Shown here: positions 16,238 to 25,280 of the stretch, in pieces
Layout of the letters: each line of letters starts with the position of its first letter
Position numbering within the stretch: position 1 is the stretch's first letter
Source: CAMFTQ01 sp051881615
GTDB taxonomy: Bacteria > Bacillota > Clostridia > Oscillospirales > Acutalibacteraceae
Length of the DNA stretch: 58,224 nt
Reading direction: 5' to 3'
Assembly: GCA_051881615.1 (NCBI GenBank)
Contig: JBJEQF010000014.1
Coordinates: 1-58,224 of the forward strand
Program-made: the position numbers and the translations under genes
Notes under the pieces: model-generated
Seen by the model: the letters and a program-made list of their open reading frames with translations, nothing else
The model's database searches: none
Told to the model about the DNA's origin: nothing

Positions 16238-18925
16238 TTATTTAATCGGTGTTGCCTGAGTTCTTTTTGAAATCATAGTTTCATAAATTCGCTGACAGTT
16301 GTTTTTATCGTTGAAGGCAAAGAAATTATCAATTCTATCAAGATACTTATCCTTTACCTTACAGTCGTTTTGCATATACTCGATTATACGGTCAACTGTG
16401 CTTTCAACGGTATACTCTACCTCGCCGAAGCCGTCACGCTCATAATCAAAGTAGCCTTTTTCGTATGAATGTCCGCCGCCGAAGAATTCATCACGGTCAA
16501 AATGACAGTATAATACAGGCTTTCTCATATAAGCAAAGTCAAATACTGCTGACGAATAGTCGGTAATAAGCAGATTGCTGTGAGCATAGATGTCACGGTA
16601 ATTTGTTTCCTGTCCGAGGAACTGTACCTTGTCGTTGCCTGCAAAATACTCAAGGTAAGGCTGAATATTCGGGTGCGGCATAAATGCAAGCGTATAGCCG
16701 TATTTTTCAAGAGCGTCAGAAAGTTTTTTGTTGTTCAGAAGCTCTCTGTAGAACTTAACAAAGTCAGTATCGGCAAAGTTGTCTTTAATCGACCATATGC
16801 CTGTTTTTTTATCAAGCGAACCCATAATGTATTTGCGCCATGTAGGCATTACGGTAATCTGCTTTTTCTCGTCCTGATAAAGACGGTCAAATCTTGCAAA
16901 GCCAGTGAGCCATACCTGATTTTCGTCATAGTCATAATCATACTCTAAAATTGAGTTATATTCAGGCTTTGCGGCAGTGATAAATCCAAAAATGTTTTTA
17001 TTGCATTTTCTAAGCCAGCCCGAAAGGTCGTCCTTTGTGATGCCGTGCTGTAAAAATACGTACTTCTTTCTTGAAAGAATGTCACGGTAGCCGTGGTTGT
17101 AGGTGTAGAAGGGATTGAATATATAATCCTCTGCGTGGCTTGAAACGATGTATTCGCTCATTAAAAGCATAAGCTTATGCTTAAAGGAATCTTTGACAAG
17201 CACTTTTCCGATTTTCTGCATTTCCTTGTAGTCAGTACAATCCTCGTTGATTACAAAGTATGACTCAATTTCAGGGTGATTTTCAGTCATATAACGGAAG
17301 AACGCTTCGCCGTTGTCGCCTGCCTTTGATGCTCTGTCAGAAATTATCCATATAGGCTTGCGTTTAAAGAGCTTATAGAATTTAAGAAATATTCTTGCCT
17401 TGACTGCATTTCTTGCGCCGTTTTTGTTTTTCTTCCACATTTCTTTTAAGAAAGCAAAACTTTTTGTTAAGTGTTTAAGCTTTGAACAGCTGTCAATGTT
17501 AAGCACTCCTCTTTGCTTTGTGAGGATTCTTTTGTCGTTGTAGTAATAAGCGTTTTTATATACACCGCTTACAGGGAAGAACTTGCCGTACAGATGATTA
17601 TAAAGCTTAATCGCAACTCCGTTGATATATACGACAATATGCACCTTGTTTTTCTTTGCCTTTAAAGGCGCCTGACCGACAAAGCGGTATCTGTTTAAAA
17701 TTACAGTGTTAAGTCCCATAACAGATGAATAGTCAGACATTTCGCAGTCGTAAAGCTCGTCGTTTACGCAGATTTTCACCTCGAAGCTGTCAAAGCTTAC
17801 ATTGAACGTATTGACAAAGCCTTCTATAGAAATACTGTCTTTTGTCATATTGATAAACTGTAAGCCTGCCGAGCAGTTTGAAAGATGATAGAAAATTTCA
17901 CCGTCATAAGCAAGAGCAAAATCGTTTTCACCGTCGGGAAAAGCATCGGGCTGTCTGTCGTGCTTTAGCATAATGGCAAAAACCTTGATTTCAGAATTTG
18001 CCTGCTTTTGTATCATAATTACATCGTTGTCGATGTAGCTCATAACCTCTTTGATTATGCTGAAATACTCGTCCTTTTCTTCGTCTGTCAAAAGTCCGTC
18101 GGGGACATTTCTTTTTAATCTCCACTGAAAATCGTACATCAGCGTAGCCTGAATAAACTTCGGAACATATCCCATTTTGTCTTTGTAATAGTTGATGGTT
18201 TCTAAATGAAAATACTTTACGCAGGGCAAAAACCATTCAACCTTAAGTCCTGCTGTCTGCAGTGCAGAGGTTCCGCCTCCTGCACGTTGACGGTACATAT
18301 ATTTTGCCTCGCGGATAAGTCCGATAGCTTGCTTTTCGGCTAAAATCTTCTGAATAAGCTGTGCGTCCTCGGCATATATCAGACGTGTATCAAAGCGGTT
18401 ATTTTTATTTTTGAAAAACTCGCTCTTTACAAACGAGCTTGAAAGCGAAAGCTGCGGATTAAACCATTCCTCAGTAAGGTCAACAACACGAGTACCTTTT
18501 CTGTATTTAAAATTGAGTGCGTGATTGCCCCTTCTGCCCTCAAAAAAGAAAAGCGGAATTGATACAATATCAACCTCGTCAAGATGCTCTGTAAAGAAGT
18601 CATAAACTGCTGTGAGAGTGTTCGGTGTGAGCAAATCATCGGGATCGACAAAGTTTACAAACTGACCCTCAACAACGTCAAGACCTGCGTTTCTTGCAGA
18701 AGAAACTCCACCGTTTTCCTTATGGATAACAACGATGTTGTCATATTTTTCAGCATATTCGTCACAGATTGCTCCGCTGTTGTCGGGAGTTCCGTCGTCA
18801 ACAAGAATAAGCTGAACATTTTCAAATCCGATATCCTGTTTGATAATGCTTTTAATAGACTCAACGATATAGTTTTCTACATTATAGACAGCCATTATGA
18901 CTGAGAATTTGTACTTGTAACTCAT
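16238..18925 (-). CDS. Two-domain glycosyltransferase GT2 + CDP-glycerol glycerophosphotransferase
   Basis: An 895-residue fusion. The N-terminal GT2 domain (about 5-230) has 'SVIMAVYNVENYI', 'LVDDGTPDNSG' and the 'VDPDD' metal motif. A linker of about 270 residues without a clear family follows. The C-terminal Glyphos_transf domain (about 535-885) has 'KYVFLQHGITKDDLSGW', 'MPTWRKY' and 'ITDYSSAVFDFAYMRKPVLY' plus 'EKGYFDYERDGFG'. Such fusions add a sugar and a polyol-phosphate to build repeating wall or capsule polymers. The gene has its own terminator and is convergent with the tagGH unit on the far side of the acylation pair, so the locus is two or three transcription units. Confidence 0.9.
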   Translation of the reverse strand: MSYKYKFSVIMAVYNVENYIVESIKSIIKQDIGFENVQLILVDDGTPDNSGAICDEYAEKYDNIVVIHKENGGVSSARNAGLDVVEGQFVNFVDPDDLLTPNTLTAVYDFFTEHLDEVDIVSIPLFFFEGRRGNHALNFKYRKGTRVVDLTEEWFNPQLSLSSSFVKSEFFKNKNNRFDTRLIYAEDAQLIQKILAEKQAIGLIREAKYMYRQRAGGGTSALQTAGLKVEWFLPCVKYFHLETINYYKDKMGYVPKFIQATLMYDFQWRLKRNVPDGLLTDEEKDEYFSIIKEVMSYIDNDVIMIQKQANSEIKVFAIMLKHDRQPDAFPDGENDFALAYDGEIFYHLSNCSAGLQFINMTKDSISIEGFVNTFNVSFDSFEVKICVNDELYDCEMSDYSSVMGLNTVILNRYRFVGQAPLKAKKNKVHIVVYINGVAIKLYNHLYGKFFPVSGVYKNAYYYNDKRILTKQRGVLNIDSCSKLKHLTKSFAFLKEMWKKNKNGARNAVKARIFLKFYKLFKRKPIWIISDRASKAGDNGEAFFRYMTENHPEIESYFVINEDCTDYKEMQKIGKVLVKDSFKHKLMLLMSEYIVSSHAEDYIFNPFYTYNHGYRDILSRKKYVFLQHGITKDDLSGWLRKCNKNIFGFITAAKPEYNSILEYDYDYDENQVWLTGFARFDRLYQDEKKQITVMPTWRKYIMGSLDKKTGIWSIKDNFADTDFVKFYRELLNNKKLSDALEKYGYTLAFMPHPNIQPYLEYFAGNDKVQFLGQETNYRDIYAHSNLLITDYSSAVFDFAYMRKPVLYCHFDRDEFFGGGHSYEKGYFDYERDGFGEVEYTVESTVDRIIEYMQNDCKVKDKYLDRIDNFFAFNDKNNCQRIYETMISKRTQATPIK

Positions 18926-19307
18926 CTTTTCGCCTCATTTTCAGTAGATTTTAAAAGCCTTATGAAGTATAACACAAAAAGCTCTTAAAATCAACAAAAT
19001 ACATCTGTAACAGAGATATTATGACAACATTGTAACTTGTGTTCACATTACTGCTAATCACAAAATTTATATGACGAATATTTTGTTTAATTTATTAAAT
19101 GTCTTATCGGATTTCTTGACAGATAGTACAAAAAACTACACCCTGACCTTAATGCTTATTTGATGTCAAAAAAAATAGAAATCAAAAAAATCAAAAATCG
19201 AGAGAAATTTTCAAAAAACACTTGCATTTTTACTCGTTTTCTGTTATGATAACAGAGTTACAGAAGAGTAATATTTTGAATAATGACATAAGGAGGTGCA
19301 AAACCAC
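18926..19307. other. AT-rich divergent intergenic region
   Basis: 382 nt without a gene between the start of the large transferase gene and rpmB. The right end carries the rpmB promoter. The rest is AT-rich with A-tracts (19170-19195); no further promoter, repeat or RNA was recognised. Confidence 0.5.
19222..19250 (+). promoter_or_regulatory. rpmB promoter
   Basis: TTGCAT (19222-19227), 17-nt spacer, TATGAT (19245-19250). Confidence 0.72.
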
Positions 19308-19496
19308 ATGGCAAAATGTGATTTCTGTGGTAAGGATGTCGCTTTTGGCATCAAGGTTTCTCACTCACACAGACGTTCTAACAGAACATGGAAACCAAAC
19401 GTTCAGCGTGTTAAGGCTATTGTAGACGGTTCACCAAAGCGAGTTTACGCTTGCACCCGTTGCCTGCGTTCAGGTAAAGTTACAAGAGCTGTTTAA
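19308..19496 (+). CDS. rpmB: 50S ribosomal protein L28
   Basis: A 62-residue L28 of the zinc-binding (C+) type: CxxC pairs C4/C7 and C49/C52 flank the conserved 'VSHSHRRSNRTWKPNVQ' core. It is a structural protein of the large subunit. The ATG at 19308 follows AGGAGGT at 19291-19297. It is monocistronic with its own promoter and terminator. Confidence 0.97.
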   Translation: MAKCDFCGKDVAFGIKVSHSHRRSNRTWKPNVQRVKAIVDGSPKRVYACTRCLRSGKVTRAV

Positions 19497-19516
19497 TTTT
19501 ACACAATGAATATTTT

Positions 19517-19543
19517 CCCCGTGATTTATTTCACGGGGATTTT
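19517..19543 (+). terminator. rpmB terminator
   Basis: CCCCGTGA (19517-19524) pairs with TCACGGGG (19531-19538), followed by ATTTTT. Confidence 0.88.
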
Positions 19544-19617
19544 TGTTTTTCTGCTTACATTTTAACACTTTTGGGAGGTAAACTAAAAAAGTAATTTCTG
19601 AAAAGGGTTAGATTTTT

Positions 19618-20766
19618 ATGAAGAGAAAAATTTCGTTTTTACTGTCTGTGCTGATAATCTTTTCATCTTTTCTTTGCGGATGTAACAATAATAACAGCTA
19701 TCCGAACAAGCAGGAAGAAGCCTCACTAAGCGACAGCGTAAGACTTGGCACTATTATAGAAAAAGAGCTGATAACCGTTTATGTTGACAACATTCTTATG
19801 AAATACGGCTTTTGCGGTACAATGCTTATTTCTAAGGATAACACAATACTTTACGAAAAATCAATGGGTTATCAAAATCCTGAAAACTTAACGCTGAACA
19901 CAAACGACACGCATTATCAGATAGGCTCACTGACAAAGCAGATGACGGGTGCCGCAATATTACAGCTTGAAAGCAAAGGAAAGCTAAGCGTTAATGATAC
20001 GCTTGATAAATACTTTGACGGATACGATTATCTTGAGAGTATCAGAATTTGCGATTTGCTTGATATGACGGCGCATTTTACGGATTATATTAAATTTGCC
20101 GAGGATAAGGAAATTGTAGACAAGGTGACAGAGCTTATAAAGAGTAATGACGAGGAAAAAATCAAGCAGTTCATAACAAGTCTTATACTTGAAGACGGTG
20201 TTGATGAAAGCGACAATGATTTCAGCTACAACAATTCGTGCTACTATCTGCTCGGAATAATCATTGAAAAAGCGTCGCAAATGTCGTACAGGGATTATAT
20301 TGCAAGGTATATTTTTACCCCCGCAAATATGACAGAAAGCGCCTTTTGCGGTGACGGACTTGACGCTGCCTGCGGCTATAAAAACAGCATAAAGGGCGAA
20401 TTTATCAGTGATGAGGCAGAATACGGCAATGTGTTTGTTTATCCGTTTATGCTTTCGGCAGGCTCGGTTGTTTCTACTGCGTCTGATATTAACAGGTGGC
20501 TTTGCTCGTTTTGGAACGGAAAAATCATTGACAGCAAAAGCCTTGACAGATTATTTAAGAACGATAAAAAGTATGTCTGCGGCTGGTTTAAGGATAAAAG
20601 CTCGTTTTACCATATGGGCAACACAAACTCGTACACCGCCATAGACTTTGTTGTGCCGAGCAAAAAAATTTCTGTGACAATCCTTACCAATATAGGAATG
20701 TATAGCGATATAGAAAAGCTTACAAAGGAGCTTTGCAACGGTGTATTTGAAACAGAATTAAAATAA
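19618..20766 (+). CDS. Secreted beta-lactamase-like serine hydrolase, lipoprotein
   Basis: A 382-residue PF00144 (class C/esterase-type) protein. The N-terminus is a lipoprotein signal with candidate Cys22 (LCGC). Catalytic motifs are SLTK (S104-K107), YNN in 'SYNNSCYYLLG' (Tyr-x-Asn), and an H-x-G-like 'FYHMGNT' near the C-terminus. Members hydrolyse D-amino peptides, esters or beta-lactams; the substrate cannot be predicted. It is probably anchored outside the membrane. A weak ribosome site (AAAAGGG, about 12 nt upstream) precedes the ATG. Confidence 0.85.
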   Translation: MKRKISFLLSVLIIFSSFLCGCNNNNSYPNKQEEASLSDSVRLGTIIEKELITVYVDNILMKYGFCGTMLISKDNTILYEKSMGYQNPENLTLNTNDTHYQIGSLTKQMTGAAILQLESKGKLSVNDTLDKYFDGYDYLESIRICDLLDMTAHFTDYIKFAEDKEIVDKVTELIKSNDEEKIKQFITSLILEDGVDESDNDFSYNNSCYYLLGIIIEKASQMSYRDYIARYIFTPANMTESAFCGDGLDAACGYKNSIKGEFISDEAEYGNVFVYPFMLSAGSVVSTASDINRWLCSFWNGKIIDSKSLDRLFKNDKKYVCGWFKDKSSFYHMGNTNSYTAIDFVVPSKKISVTILTNIGMYSDIEKLTKELCNGVFETELK

Positions 20767-20771
20767 GCAAA

Positions 20772-20809
20772 CAGAGTGCCAACAAAAGCTGTCTGCACTC
20801 TGCTTTTTT
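20772..20809 (+). terminator. Terminator after the serine hydrolase gene
   Basis: CAGAGTGC (20772-20779) pairs with GCACTCTG (20795-20802), followed by T6. Confidence 0.78.
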
Positions 20810-21182
20810 ATGACTGTTTCTTTTTGTCAAGATATTCGTTTATTCTGTCCTCATCATAAAGGACTAAGTCCTTGTAGCCTGCTAAAAACTCGTTGTGATG
20901 GCGGATTTCGTGAAGCAGTATTTCCTTTAGCTTAACCTTTAGCTGTTCTTTGCTGTAATTACCGTAAACACGCATTATACTGCCGTAAAAAATCGCTATG
21001 TATCTGCCCAGACAGTCACGCCGATATTCGCCGAGTATGAACAAATCATTGTCAACAGCCTTTGGGTGTAGCTTTGTGTCGGGCAAGAGGATAATTCCGC
21101 CGTTTAGCTTGCGGTACAAGGGCTGAGGAACGGAGTCTGCTATATCGTCAAGCAGCTCTGCACATTCTTCAAAAGTTACCAT
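20808..21182 (-). CDS. Small zincin-like metallopeptidase family protein
   Basis: A 124-residue protein with the motif HEIRHH (H91, E92, H95, H96), the HExxHH form of the small Zincin_1-type family common in bacteria. The 'FYGSIMRVYG' segment before it matches the family's central strand. Substrate unknown; probably cytoplasmic, as there is no signal peptide. It starts 46 nt after rpoD and may be the last gene of the dnaG-rpoD unit. Confidence 0.78.
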   Translation of the reverse strand: MVTFEECAELLDDIADSVPQPLYRKLNGGIILLPDTKLHPKAVDNDLFILGEYRRDCLGRYIAIFYGSIMRVYGNYSKEQLKVKLKEILLHEIRHHNEFLAGYKDLVLYDEDRINEYLDKKKQS

Positions 21183-21228
21183 TTTACCTGTATTCCTTTT
21201 TCCTTATTTCATATTTTCCAATTATTTA

Positions 21229-22329
21229 TCAATCAAGAAAATCCTTTAGCTTTTTGCTTCTTGACGGATGACGGAGCTTCCTCAGTGCCTTTGCCTCTAT
21301 CTGACGGATACGCTCTCTTGTAACGCCGAATTCCTTGCCAACCTCTTCAAGAGTACGGCTTCTGCCGTCCTCAAGTCCGAAGCGAAGTCTAAGCACCTTT
21401 TCTTCTCTCGGTGTGAGTGTGTCAAGAACCTCTGACAGCTGTTCCTTGAGCATTGTGTGAGAAGCGGCGTCTGCCGGTGCCGGTGCGTCGTCATCGGGGA
21501 TAAAGTCGCCTAAATGGCTGTCCTCCTCCTCGCCTATCGGTGTTTCAAGCGATACAGGCTCCTGTGCTACACGCATAATCTCTCGCACCTTGTCAACAGG
21601 CATATCAATTTCTTCTGCGATTTCTTCGGGAGAAGGCTCGTGTCCGTTCTGGTGGAGGAGCTGGCTCGATACCTTTTTAACCTTGTTGATAGTTTCTACC
21701 ATATGAACGGGAATACGTATTGTCCTTGCCTGATCTGCAATAGCTCTTGTGATTGCCTGTCTTATCCACCATGTAGCATAGGTTGAGAATTTAAAGCCCT
21801 TTGTATAGTCAAACTTTTCAACAGCCTTGATAAGACCTAAATTGCCCTCCTGAATAAGGTCAAGGAACTGCATACCTCTGCCTAAATAACGCTTTGCAAT
21901 ACTTACTACAAGCCTTAAATTAGCCTCTGACAGACGTTTTTTTGCAAGTACATCGCCGTCTGCTATTCTTATGGCAAGGTCTATTTCTTCATCTGTTGAC
22001 AAAAGCGGAACTCTGCCGATTTCCTTTAAATACACCTTAACAGGGTCGTCAATCATCACAGCGGTGTCGGCCACCTGATCCGATGAATCTGCAGCAACTG
22101 ACTCTACGCCAAGCTCAGCATCAAGGTTATCAAGCGCAATATCCTCAATATCCTCAACAATTTCAATGCCCAGATTTTCAAGCTCATCATAGAGCTTTTC
22201 AAGCTGCTCCGGCTCAATATCCATTTCACCGATAGCGTCTAGAATGTCCTGATTTGTCAGATTGCCCTTTGCCTTGCCGAGGTCAGCAAGAACCTTAATC
22301 AGCGGTTTCTTTTCTGTTTGATTAGCCAT
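21229..22329 (-). CDS. rpoD: RNA polymerase primary sigma factor
   Basis: A 366-residue housekeeping sigma-70 (SigA). It has a short region 1.1 at the N-terminus, an acidic stretch (about 60-90), region 1.2 'DDPVKVYLKEIGRVPLL', region 2 'AKKRLSEANLRLVVSIAKRY', '2.4 YATWWIRQAITRAI', region 3 'RIPVHMVETINK' and region 4 'EVGKEFGVTRERIRQIEAKALRKLRHPSRS'. The ATG at 22329 is chosen because the GGGA ribosome site is directly against an upstream ATG. It lies 36 nt after dnaG, the classical macromolecular-synthesis operon order. Confidence 0.97.
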   Translation of the reverse strand: MANQTEKKPLIKVLADLGKAKGNLTNQDILDAIGEMDIEPEQLEKLYDELENLGIEIVEDIEDIALDNLDAELGVESVAADSSDQVADTAVMIDDPVKVYLKEIGRVPLLSTDEEIDLAIRIADGDVLAKKRLSEANLRLVVSIAKRYLGRGMQFLDLIQEGNLGLIKAVEKFDYTKGFKFSTYATWWIRQAITRAIADQARTIRIPVHMVETINKVKKVSSQLLHQNGHEPSPEEIAEEIDMPVDKVREIMRVAQEPVSLETPIGEEEDSHLGDFIPDDDAPAPADAASHTMLKEQLSEVLDTLTPREEKVLRLRFGLEDGRSRTLEEVGKEFGVTRERIRQIEAKALRKLRHPSRSKKLKDFLD

Positions 22330-22365
22330 ACTTACCATTCCCTTTCATATGCACATCTATATATA

Positions 22366-24132
22366 TTACTTTTTCTGTTGCTTTATCCTTTTTATAAAAT
22401 CCATCAGCTCGTCATCTGTTGCGGTGCTGATTTTTTCGTCGCTTAGTTTTTCGCTTTCCTGCAATATGACGTTAATATACTCGTCAAGCGCCTGTCTTGT
22501 TGCGGCAAGGCTTGAGCAGGACGTCATTATTGATGTGATTTTGCCCGACTCCTCCATTGTGAAATCTGCCGCCATATTTGACGTTGGGTGCAGACCGTTT
22601 TTTATTCTTTCAGAGAAATATACATAGAGCCGTCTGTTAAAATCCGTTCTGAATTTCTCCGGTGGGAGCTTTGCGTTTATATAGTCAACCGAGTCGGGGT
22701 TATTTATCAGATACGCAAGCAGTGATTCCTCTGCCTTTGTTGCTCGTGGCATTTGGTAGTGCTGTTTGTTTATTGTATCCTTTGTTCCGCTTAAATCAGT
22801 TTGGAGCTTTGTGAACTCTTTTTTCTGCCTTGCTCTGAAGTTTTGCCTTGACAGCTTATTCACCTGCGTTACTATCGAATTTTTATCAACCGACAGCTCA
22901 CCCGACAGCTTTGAGATATAGACGTCCTGTTCCATTTTATTTTCAAGTTTTGCAAGGATTTTTACAGCTTCGTTTAAGTAGCCTACCTTGCCCTGCGGTG
23001 TTGTCACGTCAAATTTGAGCTTTAAATTCTGAAGCTGATATTCTAAATCATTTCCGCAATTTTCTAAAATATTCTTAAATGCGACAGGTCCGTTTTCTCC
23101 CTTGCTTCTGATAAATTCATCGGGGTCCTTGCCGTTGGGAACTCTTAATACCTTTATCTCAATTCCTGTACTTCGCAATATCTCGATTGCCCTTGCAGTA
23201 GCCTTTTGCCCTGCCTCGTCTGCGTCATAGCAGATAACAACCTCGTCTGCGTACCTTTTCATAAGCACCGCCTGCTCCTTTGTCAGGGCAGTACCCAATG
23301 TTGCGACAGCGTTCTGAAAGCCTGCCTGATTTACTGCGATTACGTCCATATAGCCCTCGCACAGGATAAGCTGACGGTTTGCTGTGTTTTTGGCGTTGTT
23401 AAGTGAAAACAGGTTTGCGCTCTTCTTGAAAACAGGCGTATCTGACGTGTTTAAGTATTTCGGCTTTTGGTCGGTCATTATTCTGCCGCCAAAGGCTATT
23501 ACGTTTGCCCGCAGATCAATAATCGGGAACATCACACGGTTAAAAAATCTGTCTATCACCTTGCCCGATTTTTTTGACTTAACAGCAAGGTTTGCTGTTT
23601 CAAGCTCGTAATCTGTAAAGCCCATTGATTTAAGGTGATTGGTAAGTGCAAACTGACTATCGGGTGCAAAGCCTAAGCCGAAACGGCGGATTGTTTTATC
23701 CGTAAGCGCCCTTTTGTGCAGATAGTCAAGACCCTCTTGTCCCTGTTTTGAGTACAGACAGCTGTGGTAAAAACGTGCGGCGGCTCTGTTAGCCTCAAAA
23801 ATCCTCTTTCTGAGCCTTGACATACTGTCATCATATGATTCCTCGGGCATATTCATACCGGCTCTTTGCGCTAAAAGCTTTACAGCGTCAATGTAATCGA
23901 GGTTTTCTATCCTCATAATAAAATTGATTACATTTCCCCCGGCACCGCAGCCAAAGCAGTAAAAGGAATTACTCTCTGTATAAATGTTGAACGAGGGAGT
24001 TTTTTCATTATGAAAGGGGCAGAGTCCGACAAGATTTCTGCCGTGTCTTTTCAGATTGACGTATGTCGAGGCTATTTCCGAAATATCACTTCGCAGTAAA
24101 AGCTCCTGCAAAAATGCTTCGGGCAGTGCCAT
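22366..24132 (-). CDS. dnaG: DNA primase
   Basis: A 588-residue primase. It has a CHC2 zinc ribbon (C38, H41, C59, C62), the RNA-polymerase core with the Toprim 'LILCEGYMDVIAVNQAGF' and 'VVICYDADEAGQKA' motifs, and a C-terminal helicase-binding region. It makes RNA primers at the replication fork with DnaB. AGGGGGAGG precedes the ATG. First gene of the dnaG-rpoD unit. Confidence 0.97.
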   Translation of the reverse strand: MALPEAFLQELLLRSDISEIASTYVNLKRHGRNLVGLCPFHNEKTPSFNIYTESNSFYCFGCGAGGNVINFIMRIENLDYIDAVKLLAQRAGMNMPEESYDDSMSRLRKRIFEANRAAARFYHSCLYSKQGQEGLDYLHKRALTDKTIRRFGLGFAPDSQFALTNHLKSMGFTDYELETANLAVKSKKSGKVIDRFFNRVMFPIIDLRANVIAFGGRIMTDQKPKYLNTSDTPVFKKSANLFSLNNAKNTANRQLILCEGYMDVIAVNQAGFQNAVATLGTALTKEQAVLMKRYADEVVICYDADEAGQKATARAIEILRSTGIEIKVLRVPNGKDPDEFIRSKGENGPVAFKNILENCGNDLEYQLQNLKLKFDVTTPQGKVGYLNEAVKILAKLENKMEQDVYISKLSGELSVDKNSIVTQVNKLSRQNFRARQKKEFTKLQTDLSGTKDTINKQHYQMPRATKAEESLLAYLINNPDSVDYINAKLPPEKFRTDFNRRLYVYFSERIKNGLHPTSNMAADFTMEESGKITSIMTSCSSLAATRQALDEYINVILQESEKLSDEKISTATDDELMDFIKRIKQQKK

Positions 24133-24236
24133 ATTTCCTCCCCCTTTAAGCTTATTCTGTATATATATACAACAAAAAAATTAAAATTCCTTTATTTTTC
24201 TTAAAAATATGTAATTTTTTATAAATCCAACCTTTT

Positions 24237-24860
24237 TCAGTCTAACTCGCAGAATATTTCGTCAATTATCTGCACGGCACATTCTCCGCCCGTAGCGTCT
24301 GCAAGCTGTTTGTTAAGACTGCCTATATTTTCGGGCGGAATGTGAAAGTCTATTTCAACAGAATCGGTATATAAGGTATCGTCTATTATACCGCCGTTTG
24401 CAATAACGGTAGTGTTCACCTTTCCGTACTGACTGTAGGAGCAGAACACCGAGCAGACGGCGCACTTAGCCATTGTGATTATCTTGCCTGCCTGTGCCGC
24501 TATCCTGCTGCCGTGAGAATACGCCCTGACAAGTCCTCCGCCGCCGAGCAGAATACCGCCGAAGTAGCGTGTTACAACAACGACTATGTCGCAAAGCTCC
24601 GACTTCACAAGCACGTCAAGAACAGGCACACCAGCCGTACCCTGCGGCTCGCCGTCGTCGCTGTAGCGCATAATTGAGCCTTCTCTTAGCACATAGGCAT
24701 ACACGTTGTGTGTTGCGTCCCAGTGCTTTGACTTGATTTGATTTATAAATTCAACCGCCTGCTCCTGTGTAGTTACAGGCTTAGAGTAGCCGATAAAGCG
24801 TGAGCGTTTTTCAACAAACTCGTCACAGGCTTCAAATTTGATTGTTTTGTAGCTTTCCAT
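24237..24860 (-). CDS. yigZ: YigZ/IMPACT family protein
   Basis: A 207-residue protein of the YigZ/YvyE family: N-terminal UPF0029 domain with 'KRSRFIGYSKPV', 'KHWDATHNVYAYVLR' and the signature 'YSDDGEPQGTAGVPVLDVL', then 'VTRYFGGILLGGGGLVRAYS', and a C-terminal DUF1949 domain. The family is linked to the yeast/mammalian IMPACT translational regulators; its bacterial role is not settled. The ATG at 24860 is preferred over one 21 nt upstream because GGTGAT is close before it. Confidence 0.9.
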   Translation of the reverse strand: MESYKTIKFEACDEFVEKRSRFIGYSKPVTTQEQAVEFINQIKSKHWDATHNVYAYVLREGSIMRYSDDGEPQGTAGVPVLDVLVKSELCDIVVVVTRYFGGILLGGGGLVRAYSHGSRIAAQAGKIITMAKCAVCSVFCSYSQYGKVNTTVIANGGIIDDTLYTDSVEIDFHIPPENIGSLNKQLADATGGECAVQIIDEIFCELD

Positions 24861-24935
24861 AAAATCACCGTAATTATGCAAGGTTTTACTAAAAAATTAA
24901 CGGCGAACTTTCGTCCGCCGCTGCAACCAAAACTA

Positions 24936-25142
24936 TTATTTATCCTGCATACCGAAACGCTTTTTAAATCTGTCAACACGTCCGCCGGTATCAACGAGCT
25001 TTTGCTTTCCTGTAAAGAATGGGTGGCATTTTGAACAAATTTCAACACGGATATTTTCCTTAGTTGAACCTGTTTCGATTACATTACCGCAAGCACAAGT
25101 AATAGTAGTCTGCTCATACTTTGGATGGATATTTTCTTTCAT
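24936..25142 (-). CDS. rpmE: 50S ribosomal protein L31
   Basis: A 68-residue L31 of the zinc-containing type: C16, C18, C36 and C39 are the ligands, and the tail 'GGRVDRFKKRFG' is the family end. The ATG at 25142 follows AAAGAGGTG; the longer frame has no ribosome site. Zinc-form L31 and L28 in one genome suggest zinc-replete forms; Cys-free paralogues may exist elsewhere. Confidence 0.97.
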   Translation of the reverse strand: MKENIHPKYEQTTITCACGNVIETGSTKENIRVEICSKCHPFFTGKQKLVDTGGRVDRFKKRFGMQDK

Positions 25143-25181
25143 AGCTTTCACCTCTTTCGCTGAAACCGTAGTAACAAATGA

Positions 25182-25210
25182 ATTATACAACATTCCTTTA
25201 TAAAAATCAA
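25182..25210 (-). promoter_or_regulatory. rpmE promoter
   Basis: On the minus strand TTGATT (complement 25205-25210), 17-nt spacer, TATAAT (complement 25182-25187). Confidence 0.7.
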
Positions 25211-25280
25211 GGGGTTTCGATGATTTTTTTACAATTTTGTATTATTTACAAAAATCACCGCAATATATTGCGTATTCTTG

